From Thermodesulfobacteriota bacterium (GTDB lineage: Bacteria > Thermosulfidibacterota > Thermosulfidibacteria > Thermosulfidibacterales > B14-G1): a DNA stretch of 64,000 nt. Each line of letters begins with the position of its first letter. The stretch's first letter is position 1. Position numbers and translations under genes: made by a program. Below are positions 44,214-55,081 of this stretch, in pieces. Where the stretch lies: NCBI GenBank assembly GCA_024274915.1, contig JAJSAC010000063.1, forward strand, positions 1 to 64,000, given 5' to 3'. The notes below the pieces were generated by a model that was not told where the DNA came from, made no database searches, and was given only the letters and a program-made list of their open reading frames with translations.

Positions 44214-45329
44214 CTAGCCTTCCCCCCTCTTCAGACTCTCCAGGACCTTTAGAGTGCTTTTCACCCTCGAGTCTTGGATGGTCTTTTGTATCTCTTGAAT
44301 CTCTGGCAGTGTGTCGAAGAAGGCCTCCACTATGAGAGGGTCGAAGTGTTTGCCAGATTCTCTTTTGATCACTTCCAAGACCTCCTTGTTATCCATGGCC
44401 GGCCGGTAGACCCTGTGAGAAGTGCAGGCGTCGAAAAAGTCTGCCAGGCCACATATACGCCCTTCCAAGGGGATCTCATCTCCCCGAAGCCCATGGGGGT
44501 AGCCTTTGCCGTCCCAGCGTTCGTGGTGGGTGAGGGCCATGGTCTCTGCCATTTTTAATACGGGGTGCTGGGAACCTGAGAGGATCTCTGCACCTATGAC
44601 GGTGTGGCGTTTCATGATCTCGAACTCTTCTTTGCTGAGGGGGCCTTGTTTCAAAAGGATGTTGTCGGGGATTCCTATCTTGCCCACGTCGTGCATGGGG
44701 GAGGCGTAGAGAATTTCTTTCTGTTCTTCCAAGGATAGCCCCATCTCCCGGGCCAGGACCTGGCAGTAACGACTCATTCTCTGGATGTGCTCTCCTGTCT
44801 CGTCGTCCCTGTATTCGGCGGCTCTACCGAGGCGCTGGATGATTTCAAGATAAGCGTTGTCCAGTTTTTTGTAGGCTTCCTGGAGTTCCTGGGTCCTTTT
44901 GTTCACCTCCCTTTCCAGGAGATCCTTTATGCCTTCCAGGTAGTCGTTGTAGGCTTTCACCTTCAGCAGGTTCTTGACTCTGAGAAGGAGTTCTACCCTG
45001 TCTATAGGTTTTACCAGGTATTCATCGGCCCCAACTTCCAAACCCTTGAGCTTGGATTCCCTGTCTCCCAGGGCCGTCACCATGACAATGGGTGTGGTGG
45101 ACAGTTCCTTCTTGGACTTGAGGGTCTTGCATACTTCGAATCCGCTGATGTCAGGGAGCATGATGTCCAGAAGGATGATGCTGGGTTTTTCCTTTTGGGC
45201 TTTTTCTAGGGCTTCTGTGCCTGTTACTGCTTTGGACACCTGGTAGCCCAGTTGTTGAAGAATGGTTTCTAAAAGCATGAGATTGACGGGGTCGTCGTCT
45301 ACCACCAGAATTTTAGTTGGCTCTTCCAT
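44214..45329 (-). CDS. Response regulator with HD-GYP output domain
   Basis: KILVVDDDPVNLMLLETIL receiver; HHERWDGKGYPHGLRGDEIPLEGRI HD-GYP. Confidence 0.93.
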   Translation of the reverse strand: MEEPTKILVVDDDPVNLMLLETILQQLGYQVSKAVTGTEALEKAQKEKPSIILLDIMLPDISGFEVCKTLKSKKELSTTPIVMVTALGDRESKLKGLEVGADEYLVKPIDRVELLLRVKNLLKVKAYNDYLEGIKDLLEREVNKRTQELQEAYKKLDNAYLEIIQRLGRAAEYRDDETGEHIQRMSRYCQVLAREMGLSLEEQKEILYASPMHDVGKIGIPDNILLKQGPLSKEEFEIMKRHTVIGAEILSGSQHPVLKMAETMALTHHERWDGKGYPHGLRGDEIPLEGRICGLADFFDACTSHRVYRPAMDNKEVLEVIKRESGKHFDPLIVEAFFDTLPEIQEIQKTIQDSRVKSTLKVLESLKRGEG

Positions 45330-46488
45330 CGTGTCCTCCGGTTTTTCTTGGGGGCTGGGGGATTATCATCACAAATCTGACCCCTTTTCCACCCTCTCCT
45401 CGTTCTACCCATACATCCCCCCCATGGGCTGTGACAATCCTCCTCACCAGAGGAAGCCCCACACCCATGCCCTGATACTTCCTGGTGAGGGGGTCTTCCA
45501 GCTGTTTAAAAGGCTCCCATATCTCTTCCATGTATTGGGGGGGGATTCCTATACCCGTGTCCCACACGGATACTTTAATTCCTCCCGGGGCTTCTTCCAC
45601 CTTTATCCCAATCTTTCCCCCTGGCGGGGTGAACTTTACAGCATTGGACAGGAGATGGTGGAGGGCTCTGTGGATCTTTCCCTTGTCAAGGAGGGCTCGA
45701 CCGATTTTTACCTCCTTGACAAGGGAAAGGTTCTTTTCGAGGACTCTTGGACCCAGGGTTTCCAGCACCTTGTCTATCAGGGAAAGGAGATCCACGCTCT
45801 CTAATTTTATCTTCCCTTCTTCTCTTTTCATCTCCCACAGTAGAGTGATATCATTTATTGTATCTTTCATCTCTTGGGCTTTCTCTAAAATGTGGTTCAG
45901 ACATTCTTGGGTGTGGCTTGGTAGCTTGTCTCTCTCTTCTTCCAGTACCTGGGAGAACCCAATTATGCTGTGGAGAGGTGTCCGTAGTTCGTGAGCCACT
46001 CGTTTCATAAAAGTTGCCTGGATCTCCATGTTTTTTTTGAGTTCCCTGATGGTTTCCGAGAGCTCTTCTTCTCGAGCTTGGAGCTGTTGGGAGAGCTCCT
46101 TCTCCCTCCAGATCTTCTCAAGGGATGATGCGAGGATTTCTGCTATGACTTGCCAAATTTCTTCCTCTTCTGGACTCATTTCCCAGGTATTTGATGGTAA
46201 TATTATGAGACTCCCCAGTTGAGTGTCTCCCAGTTTTATGGCGAAATGTCTTCCCTTTTCTGTTTCTTGGGCCTTGTGGAGGAGTTGGGGATTGGAGGGT
46301 GGGAATGTGAAGGTCTCCTTCTCACCCCAGGGGGGGGCCATGATCAGAACCAGGCCTTCAAGACCCAAATCTTCCAGAGGAATGTCTTTGAGGGCGTTGA
46401 GGATCCCCTCCTTTTCTCGGGCCTTGATTATGCGAGAGCAGAGGTTTAAAAGGCTTCTTCCCCTTCTACCAAGAGAAGTTTTTTTCAT
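45313..46488 (-). CDS. Soluble sensor histidine kinase
   Basis: HisKA VAHELRTPLHSIIGFSQVL; HATPase VSVWDTGIGIPPQYMEEIWEPF; no TM segment; overlaps the HD-GYP gene. Confidence 0.9.
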   Translation of the reverse strand: MKKTSLGRRGRSLLNLCSRIIKAREKEGILNALKDIPLEDLGLEGLVLIMAPPWGEKETFTFPPSNPQLLHKAQETEKGRHFAIKLGDTQLGSLIILPSNTWEMSPEEEEIWQVIAEILASSLEKIWREKELSQQLQAREEELSETIRELKKNMEIQATFMKRVAHELRTPLHSIIGFSQVLEEERDKLPSHTQECLNHILEKAQEMKDTINDITLLWEMKREEGKIKLESVDLLSLIDKVLETLGPRVLEKNLSLVKEVKIGRALLDKGKIHRALHHLLSNAVKFTPPGGKIGIKVEEAPGGIKVSVWDTGIGIPPQYMEEIWEPFKQLEDPLTRKYQGMGVGLPLVRRIVTAHGGDVWVERGEGGKGVRFVMIIPQPPRKTGGHDGRAN

Positions 46489-46756
46489 CTTTCCCTTCCT
46501 ATGAAAGATATGCGTTTCCCGTTTTCCAAGTTAGAATACCCCCTTTCTGTTTCCAGTCAATTCCATGTCAGTCAAACGTGGTATCCGGCTTGAGAGGTCT
46601 CTTCAGTTCGCATTTTGTGGATTCTATCCAATTAAAGACTTAAACTCCATCCCTGTGTAAGTACAGAAATTACACACTTTTTCCCAATTGCCAACCCACT
46701 GGTTATAGGTATTATGGGGTATCAAAAGTTTTAAATAAATAAATCAAGGGGTCGTT

Positions 46757-47395
46757 ATGGTAAAGGTTATTTTAGTAGACGATCATACGCTTTTCAGAGA
46801 AGGATTGAGGCGCTTGTTGGAGGCGGAGGGAGACATTGAGGTAGTAGGAGAGGCTGAGGAAGGACTGAAGGCCCTTGGTATGGTTAGAGTTTATAGGCCC
46901 GACGTGGCCATTGTGGACATAGCCATGCCTGGGCTCAATGGAATAGAGATCACCAAGCTCCTCAAAGAATCTTCCCCGGAGACCAAGGTGATAATCCTGT
47001 CTGTTTATGATCGTTTGGACTATGTGAAGGAGGCTCGCGAGGCGGGGGCCTCTGCCTATCTGGATAAGGACGTCTCTTCCCAGGTGTTGCTGGATGTTTT
47101 AAGGAGGATTCTGAAGGGAGAGGAGTATTTCCCCCAGTTGGGTGACTTGAGGGGCAAGGAGAGGAAGAGGCAGCTCACTCCCAGGGAAAAAGAGGTGGTG
47201 AAGCTCATCGCCTTGGGTAAGACCAGCAGGGAGATCGCTCAGATTTTGGGTTTGAGTGTTAAAACGGTGAATACCCACAGGAACAACATTATGAGAAAGT
47301 TGGAGATTAAGAATACGGCTGGTCTGGTGAGGTATGCCCTATTCTCGGGCTTGGTCACCCCTTTTGACTTGGGGGAAGAAGAGCTCAATATGTGA
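46757..47395 (+). CDS. NarL/FixJ-type response regulator
   Basis: Receiver VILVDDHTLFREGLRRLLEAE; LuxR HTH LTPREKEVVKLIALGKTSREIAQILGLSVKTVNTHRNNIMRKL. Confidence 0.95.
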   Translation: MVKVILVDDHTLFREGLRRLLEAEGDIEVVGEAEEGLKALGMVRVYRPDVAIVDIAMPGLNGIEITKLLKESSPETKVIILSVYDRLDYVKEAREAGASAYLDKDVSSQVLLDVLRRILKGEEYFPQLGDLRGKERKRQLTPREKEVVKLIALGKTSREIAQILGLSVKTVNTHRNNIMRKLEIKNTAGLVRYALFSGLVTPFDLGEEELNM

Positions 47396-47398
47396 AGG

Positions 47399-47462
47399 GC
47401 CCCTTGGAGGGGCTTTTACCAGTGACAATAGGATTGGGCCTTTGCAAGAAGGCCCAATCTTA
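47399..47462 (+). terminator. Two tandem terminator hairpins
   Basis: GCCCCTTGGAGGGGCTTTT and GATTGGGCCTTtgcaagAAGGCCCAATCTTAT. Confidence 0.75.
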
Positions 47463-47537
47463 TGGCTCGGCTTTGACACCCCCCTTCACTGTTGCTACTA
47501 AGGTTTGCACCAGAGAATCTAGGGAGGGTGGAATTCC

Positions 47538-48191
47538 ATGAAGTTCTTTCTCGATACTGCGATAGTGGAGGAGATCAGAGAGGCTGTAGGGTGGGGAGTG
47601 GTGGATGGAGTCACCACCAATCCCTCTCTGGTGGCCAAGGCGGGCAGGTCTATGGAAGAGGTGATCCTGGAGATATGTGAGATAGTGGACGGTCCTGTTT
47701 CTGCCGAGGTTCTGAGTCTTACCGCTGAAGAGATGGTACCCGAGGCCCAGAAACTGGCGGCCATCCACCCCAACGTGGTGATAAAGATCCCCATGACGGA
47801 GGAGGGGCTCAAAACGGTTAGTCGCCTTTCTCCATTGGGGGTGAAGACCAACGTCACCCTGGTCTTTTCCGCCAATCAGGCCCTCATGGCGGCCAAGGCC
47901 GGGGCCACCTTTGTCTCTCCCTTCATCGGTCGTCTGGATGACATTTCCCATGAGGGGATGGACATTATTAGAGAGATAGTGCCCATCTTCCAGAATTACG
48001 ACCTGGAAACCCAGGTGATAGTGGCCAGCATCAGGCATCCCCGCCATGTGGTGGAGGCCGCCCTTATCGGCGCCGATGTAGCCACCATTCCCTTCAAGGT
48101 GTTGAAACAGATGGTGAAGCACCCCCTGACCGACATTGGTATTGCTCGTTTCCTGGAGGACTATAAGAAGGCGTTCGGTGAGAAAGACTGA
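47538..48191 (+). CDS. fsa: Transaldolase / fructose-6-phosphate aldolase family
   Basis: [36 protein letters not shown]. Confidence 0.93.
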   Translation: MKFFLDTAIVEEIREAVGWGVVDGVTTNPSLVAKAGRSMEEVILEICEIVDGPVSAEVLSLTAEEMVPEAQKLAAIHPNVVIKIPMTEEGLKTVSRLSPLGVKTNVTLVFSANQALMAAKAGATFVSPFIGRLDDISHEGMDIIREIVPIFQNYDLETQVIVASIRHPRHVVEAALIGADVATIPFKVLKQMVKHPLTDIGIARFLEDYKKAFGEKD

Positions 48192-48361
48192 GAGGTCAAA
48201 GGCTAAGGGCTAGAGACTGAAGGCTAAGGGTTAAGGGCGGGGGGGCAGCGTTCAGAGTTCTATGTTCAGTGTTCTAGGTCCTCTGAACCAGGGGATAAAG
48301 CTTTGAACCTTGGACGTAGAACGTTGAACAAGTGTCATGCTGTTACCCGTTACGTATCACG
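48192..48361. repeat. Intergenic mosaic of three heptanucleotide repeat families
   Basis: 48192-48240 (RRGGCTA)x7; 48250-48330 (GTTCNNN)n opposed to (TTGAACN/GAACGTT)n; 48341-48361 TGTTACC CGTTACG TATCACG. Confidence 0.85.
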
Positions 48362-49222
48362 CTAGGAGAGCCAGCCCCTGGTCACGGCCTCTCTCGCCAG
48401 GGCGATCCACTGGCGGGGGGAGAGTTCCTGGGCTCTCGCCTGGGGAGAGAGGCCCAACTCTTCCTGGAGTTTTTCCCAGTCTCTCCCGGGATGAACCAGT
48501 TTCAAGCTGTTGACCAGAGTTTTTCTACGATGCCGGAACCCCGCTTCCACCAGGGTCTTGAAGGGCTTTTTTAGGGGTCCGAGCTTATCACTCCTCCAGG
48601 TGATTCTCACCACCGCCGAGTCCACGTCGGGGACGGGGCGGAATCAGTGGCGGGACACCCGGTGGACCACCTCAACCTCGTGGGTGGTGGCGAAAAGGAC
48701 GGTGATGAGGGAGTAGTCTTTTGTGCCTGAGGGGGCCGTGAGCCTTTGGGCCGCTTCCCATTGGACCATAATGATCATCTCCCGGTATCGACCCTCCATC
48801 TCCCATAACCTGTAAAGCAAGGGAGATGTGATGTTGTAGGGGAGATTGGCCACCAACTTCTCCGGTGGTAGGTCTTCTATGGGTGTCTTCATTACGTCTC
48901 CTTCAATAAGGTGGAGGGAGGGATGGTTTCCCAGGAACTCCTGGAGGTACCGGTAAAGTCTTGGGTCTTTCTCTATGGCCCATACCTCTGCTCCCCTGGC
49001 CAACAGTCCCCATGTGAGTACCCCGTTTCCCGGCCCCACTTCCAGGATCTTACTCCCTGGAGCGATATGGGAGGCTTCCAGGATGATCTCTCGTATGTTG
49101 TCGTCCACCAGGAAGTTCTGGCCCCACCTTTTGGAAGCCTTGAACCCCTTCTCTTTGAGGGCTCGGTATAGTGAAGTACAACTCTCCATGACAGACCCTT
49201 TATAACCTCCGTTATCCTCCAC
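48362..49222 (-). pseudogene. rsmA: 16S rRNA dimethyladenosine transferase RsmA/KsgA interrupted by one in-frame TGA
   Basis: ORFs 48644-49222 and 48362-48625 are in the same frame; across the TGA (48644-48646) the frame reads VEVVHRVSRH*FRPVPDVDSAVVRIT, the conserved RsmA F-x-P-x-P-x-VDSAVV region. Confidence 0.85.
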
Positions 49223-49319
49223 TGCCTAGGGGTTTTATTGACTTTGGAGAAGGCCCTTTGCTACTATTTTCCACATTCGAAATTTTAAATTTTTATCTAT
49301 TCTAGGTCAGGGGGGTTCT

Positions 49320-50870
49320 ATGGGCATAGAGGAGAAACTCCGGGAGTTGCACCGGCTTAACGAACTGGCAGAGCTGGGTGGGGGAAAGGCTCGGATCGAA
49401 AAACAACATAAAATGGGTAAACTCACAGCCCGGGAGAGGCTGGATATCCTTTTGGATAAAGGCACTTTTGTGGAGATGGACAGGTTTGTGGTTCATAGGT
49501 GTCCCCATTTTGGCATCGACAAACAAAAGATCCTGGGCGACGGCGTAGTTACTGGCTACGGGAAGATAGACGGCCGCCTGGTCTATGTTTTTTCCCACGA
49601 TTTCACCACCTTTGGTGGTTCTCTCTCCGAGATGTTCGGCAAGAAGGTGTGTAAGATCATGGACCTGGCTATGCGCAATGGGGCTCCTGTCATAGGTCTC
49701 AATGATTCAGGGGGGGCCAGGATTCAGGAAGGGGTGGTCAGTTTGGTGGCTTATGCAGATATCTTCCTCAGGAACGTGCTGGCCTCCGGGGTGGTTCCTC
49801 AGATCTCGGCTATCATGGGTCCCTGTGCCGGTGGAGCCGTCTATTCCCCTGCCATGACGGATTTCACCTTCATGGTTAAGGGGACCAGTTACATGTTCAT
49901 CACCGGTCCCGATGTGATCAGGGCCACCACCCATGAGGAGATCACCAAGGAGGAACTGGGTGGTGCCATGGCCCATAACACCATAAGTGGTGTGGCCCAC
50001 TTTGCCGCTGAAAACGATGAGGAGTGCCTCCTCATGATTCGGGAACTCATGAGCTTCTTGCCCAGCAACAACCTGGAGGACCCCCCTTACAGAGAGACCA
50101 ATGACGATCCCTACCGGGAAGATGAGGACCTCAACTATCTGGTGCCCGACGATCCCAACAAACCCTACGACATGAAGGAGCTCATCAAAGCCGTGGTGGA
50201 CGACCACTACTTCTTGGAGGTTCATCCCCACTACGCCCAGAATATTGTTGTAGGTTTTGCTCGTTTTAACGGTCAGCCGGTGGGTATAGTGGCCAATCAG
50301 CCCATGGTCTTGGCGGGCTGCCTGGATATAAAGGCTTCCATCAAGGGGGCTCGTTTCGTCCGTTTCTGTGATGCCTTCAACATTCCCATTGTCACCTTCG
50401 AAGACGTTCCCGGTTTCCTTCCCGGGGTGGCCCAGGAGCACGGAGGTATCATCCTCCATGGCGCTAAGCTCCTCTATGCCTACTGCGAGGCTACGGTGCC
50501 TAAAGTGACGGTGGTTGCCCGGAAGGCTTATGGTGGTGCCTTTGACGTGTTGGGCTCCAAAAACGTGAGGGGAGATATAAACCTTGCCTATCCAACGGCG
50601 GAGATCGCCGTTATGGGTCCTGATGGAGCCGTGAATATCATTTTCAGGAAGCAACTCATGGAGGCCGAAGATCCCGAGGCAGAGAAGGAGAGGTTGGTGG
50701 CCGAGTACCGAAAGACCTTTGCCAATCCCTATATGGCGGCTCAACTGGGTTACATCGACGAGGTTATCGAGCCCAAAATCACCAGGAAGCGCATCGTTCA
50801 GGCTCTGGAGTCTCTCCAGAACAAGAGGGATACCAATCCTCCCAAGAAACACGGGAATATCCCGCTGTAG
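49320..50870 (+). CDS. Acyl-CoA (propionyl/methylmalonyl-CoA) carboxyltransferase subunit
   Basis: [51 protein letters not shown]. Confidence 0.93.
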   Translation: MGIEEKLRELHRLNELAELGGGKARIEKQHKMGKLTARERLDILLDKGTFVEMDRFVVHRCPHFGIDKQKILGDGVVTGYGKIDGRLVYVFSHDFTTFGGSLSEMFGKKVCKIMDLAMRNGAPVIGLNDSGGARIQEGVVSLVAYADIFLRNVLASGVVPQISAIMGPCAGGAVYSPAMTDFTFMVKGTSYMFITGPDVIRATTHEEITKEELGGAMAHNTISGVAHFAAENDEECLLMIRELMSFLPSNNLEDPPYRETNDDPYREDEDLNYLVPDDPNKPYDMKELIKAVVDDHYFLEVHPHYAQNIVVGFARFNGQPVGIVANQPMVLAGCLDIKASIKGARFVRFCDAFNIPIVTFEDVPGFLPGVAQEHGGIILHGAKLLYAYCEATVPKVTVVARKAYGGAFDVLGSKNVRGDINLAYPTAEIAVMGPDGAVNIIFRKQLMEAEDPEAEKERLVAEYRKTFANPYMAAQLGYIDEVIEPKITRKRIVQALESLQNKRDTNPPKKHGNIPL

Positions 50871-50881
50871 GGGGTGGGGAG

Positions 50882-52390
50882 ATGTTCAAAAAGATCCTGG
50901 TTGCCAACAGAAGCGAGATTGCCGTGAGGCTTCTCAGGGCCTGTCGGGAGATGGGCATCACCTGTGCCACCGTCTTCTCCGATGTGGACAGGGATGCCCT
51001 CCATGTGCGCTATGCCGATGAGGCCTATCACATAGGTCCCGCCCCCGCCCGGGAAAGCTATCTCAATATTGAGAGGATAATCGAGGTGGCCAAGAAGGCG
51101 GGTTGTGATGCCATACATCCCGGCTATGGTTTTCTGGCGGAGAACGCCGATTTCGCCACCCGCTGCGAGGAGGAAGGTATAGTCTTTATAGGTCCTCCCA
51201 AAGAGGCCATCGTGGCCATGGGTAGCAAGACGGTGGCCCGTCAGACGGCCAAAGAGGCAGGGGCACCGGTGATTCCCGGTACCCTGGAGCCTTTAGGCGA
51301 TGAGGAGATCATAGCCCAGGCCCGTAAGATGGGTTATCCTGTTATGCTTAAGGCCGTCTCCGGTGGTGGTGGCAAGGGTATGAGACTGGTGGAGAAGGAA
51401 GAGGAGATGGCCAGTGCCATCAGGATGGCCCGTTCCGAAGCCAGGTCGGCTTTCGACGATGACTCCCTCTACCTGGAGAAGTATATTGAGAACCCCCGTC
51501 ACGTGGAGATGCAGATTCTGGTGGACAGGGATGGTAACGGTATCTATCTGGGTGAGAGGGAGTGCTCCATCCAAAGGAGGCACCAGAAGGTGATCGAAGA
51601 GGCTCCTTCCGTCCTTATAGATGAGGATCTGCGCCGAAGGATGGGAGAGGCGGCCCTCAAGGTGGCCCAGGCGGCGGGCTACTACAGTGCAGGTACAGTG
51701 GAGTTTCTCATGGACAGGGATAGAAACTTCTACTTCCTGGAGGTGAACACCCGTCTCCAGGTGGAACATCCCGTCACGGAGATGGTGACGGGTATAGACA
51801 TCGTTAAGGAGATGATAAAAATAGCCGCCGGGGAGTCCCTCACCATTGCCCAGCATGAAGTGAAGATGAGGGGCCACTCCATTGAATGCCGTATCTACGC
51901 CGAGGACCCCTACAACAACTTTTTGCCTTCTCCCGGCACTATCTGGGGTCTCAGGCTTCCAGGTGGACCTGGGGTGAGGGTGGACATCGGGGTCTTCGAG
52001 GGTGCTGTAGTGCCCATGGAGTACGATCCCATCATCGGTAAGCTGATTGTGTGGGGCAAGGACAGGCGAGAGGCGGTGGAACGGACCAGGAGGGCCCTCT
52101 CGGAGTTTGTAGTGAAGGGCATCAAGACCACCATACCCTTCCATGAGCGGGTCATGGACAACCCCCTCTTTCTGGAGGGTAACTTCGATACCACCTTTAT
52201 AGACACTGTCTTCAAAAAGATGGAGGAGGGACGGGAGCCCCAATACCTGGACATAGCCCTGGCTGCCACGGCTGTCCATGTTTATCTGGAGGAGAAGGCT
52301 CCTAAGGCAGCTGCTCCCACTCAAAGCCAGGGGATAAGCCCCTGGAAGCTCTACGGCCGCAAGCTCCAGATGAGAACGGGGCTCTGTTAA
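50882..52390 (+). CDS. accC: Biotin carboxylase
   Basis: MFKKILVANRSEIAVRLLRACREMGI; HPGYGFLAENADFA; NTRLQVEHPVTEMVTGIDIV. Confidence 0.95.
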   Translation: MFKKILVANRSEIAVRLLRACREMGITCATVFSDVDRDALHVRYADEAYHIGPAPARESYLNIERIIEVAKKAGCDAIHPGYGFLAENADFATRCEEEGIVFIGPPKEAIVAMGSKTVARQTAKEAGAPVIPGTLEPLGDEEIIAQARKMGYPVMLKAVSGGGGKGMRLVEKEEEMASAIRMARSEARSAFDDDSLYLEKYIENPRHVEMQILVDRDGNGIYLGERECSIQRRHQKVIEEAPSVLIDEDLRRRMGEAALKVAQAAGYYSAGTVEFLMDRDRNFYFLEVNTRLQVEHPVTEMVTGIDIVKEMIKIAAGESLTIAQHEVKMRGHSIECRIYAEDPYNNFLPSPGTIWGLRLPGGPGVRVDIGVFEGAVVPMEYDPIIGKLIVWGKDRREAVERTRRALSEFVVKGIKTTIPFHERVMDNPLFLEGNFDTTFIDTVFKKMEEGREPQYLDIALAATAVHVYLEEKAPKAAAPTQSQGISPWKLYGRKLQMRTGLC

Positions 52391-52413
52391 ATCTGGACTG
52401 AAGGAGAAGCATC

Positions 52414-52938
52414 ATGGCTTACGTTGCTACCATAGAAGAGTTGGGTAAAGAGTTCAGGGTGGAAGTGGTGCCCTTGGGGGGGGATCTTTATAAGGTGGTG
52501 GTGGACGGTGAGAGAGGGCTGGTCCTGGATGTCCGGCGCCACGGCTGCTGTGTTTACTCTGTGCTCAAAGAAGGCGAGAGCTACGAGGTGGACGTGGATA
52601 ACAGGCCTGGGGGAGGCTTCAGCGTCCTGGTGAAAGGAGAGCATTTCCACATCGATCTTATGGACGAGATGAAAAAGAAGCTTCTCTCCATCCTGGGTGA
52701 GGCTGTAGGGGCTGGTACAGGCGAGGTGGCCACGGCCATGCCTGGTAAGGTGGTGAAGGTGTTGGTCTCCGAGGGAGACCAGGTGAAGAAGGACCAGCCC
52801 CTGGTCATTCTAGAGGCCATGAAAATGGAGAATGAGTTTAAGGCCCCTTACGATGGGGTGGTGAAGAGCATAAAGGTGAAAGAGGGAGACACGGTGGAGG
52901 CCAGTGCCGTGCTGGTGGTCCTGGAACCTCAGGAGTGA
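52414..52938 (+). CDS. Biotin carboxyl carrier protein
   Basis: C-terminal biotinyl domain MPGKVVKVLVSEGDQVKKDQPLVILEAMKMENEFKAP. Confidence 0.93.
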   Translation: MAYVATIEELGKEFRVEVVPLGGDLYKVVVDGERGLVLDVRRHGCCVYSVLKEGESYEVDVDNRPGGGFSVLVKGEHFHIDLMDEMKKKLLSILGEAVGAGTGEVATAMPGKVVKVLVSEGDQVKKDQPLVILEAMKMENEFKAPYDGVVKSIKVKEGDTVEASAVLVVLEPQE

Positions 52939-52995
52939 ATCTGTGGATTAGGAAGGCAAGGGGGGAGTCTTTTGGTGAGGGAGGTATAGGCAGAC

Positions 52996-54684
<1,689 letters not shown>

Positions 54685-54705
54685 TTGGCCAATCATTGCT
54701 TCAAT

Positions 54706-54745
54706 CGGGCCCTGGGGGAATATCCCCTGGGCCCGGTTTTATTTC
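54706..54745 (+). terminator. Terminator after mutase gene
   Basis: CGGGCCCTGGGGgaatatCCCCTGGGCCCGGTTTTATTT. Confidence 0.85.
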
Positions 54746-54809
54746 TTGGTAGCCATGGGAATAAGAATGAACAAAAAGGATCCGCTCTCAGTGTTGCCCC
54801 ATAGGGAAT

Positions 54810-55032
54810 CAGGACTTCCCTCATTTTTGGTCTTATGGGTCAGGGCGAGGCGTTCCGACCGCAGAGATGATAGCTCATAGTTCATAGCTCACAGTTGCTA
54901 TCAGCCATGAGCCATCAGCTATCAGCCATGGGCAAGGGAGGAATGCCCCGCCTTTTCACTTGTTGGAAAGAAAAAATCCAGGATTCTGAACATGATGCCT
55001 TTACCAGGAAGGGAATTTTGGGGGAAGTCCTG
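54810..55032 (-). mobile_element. MITE-like element copy 3 (223 bp, opposite orientation)
   Basis: TIRs CAGGACTTCCCTCA / TGGGGGAAGTCCTG; perfect 9-bp TSD ATAGGGAAT (54801-54809 / 55033-55041). Confidence 0.92.
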
Positions 55033-55081
55033 ATAGGGAATCATTTGCCTAACGGGTTTATCCTCCGTAAACTGTTCTGCC

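Noticed and set aside
48644-48646. Selenocysteine insertion at the rsmA TGA
   Set aside because: RsmA is not a known selenoprotein family and I see no obvious bacterial SECIS hairpin directly after the codon; mutation or sequencing error is simpler
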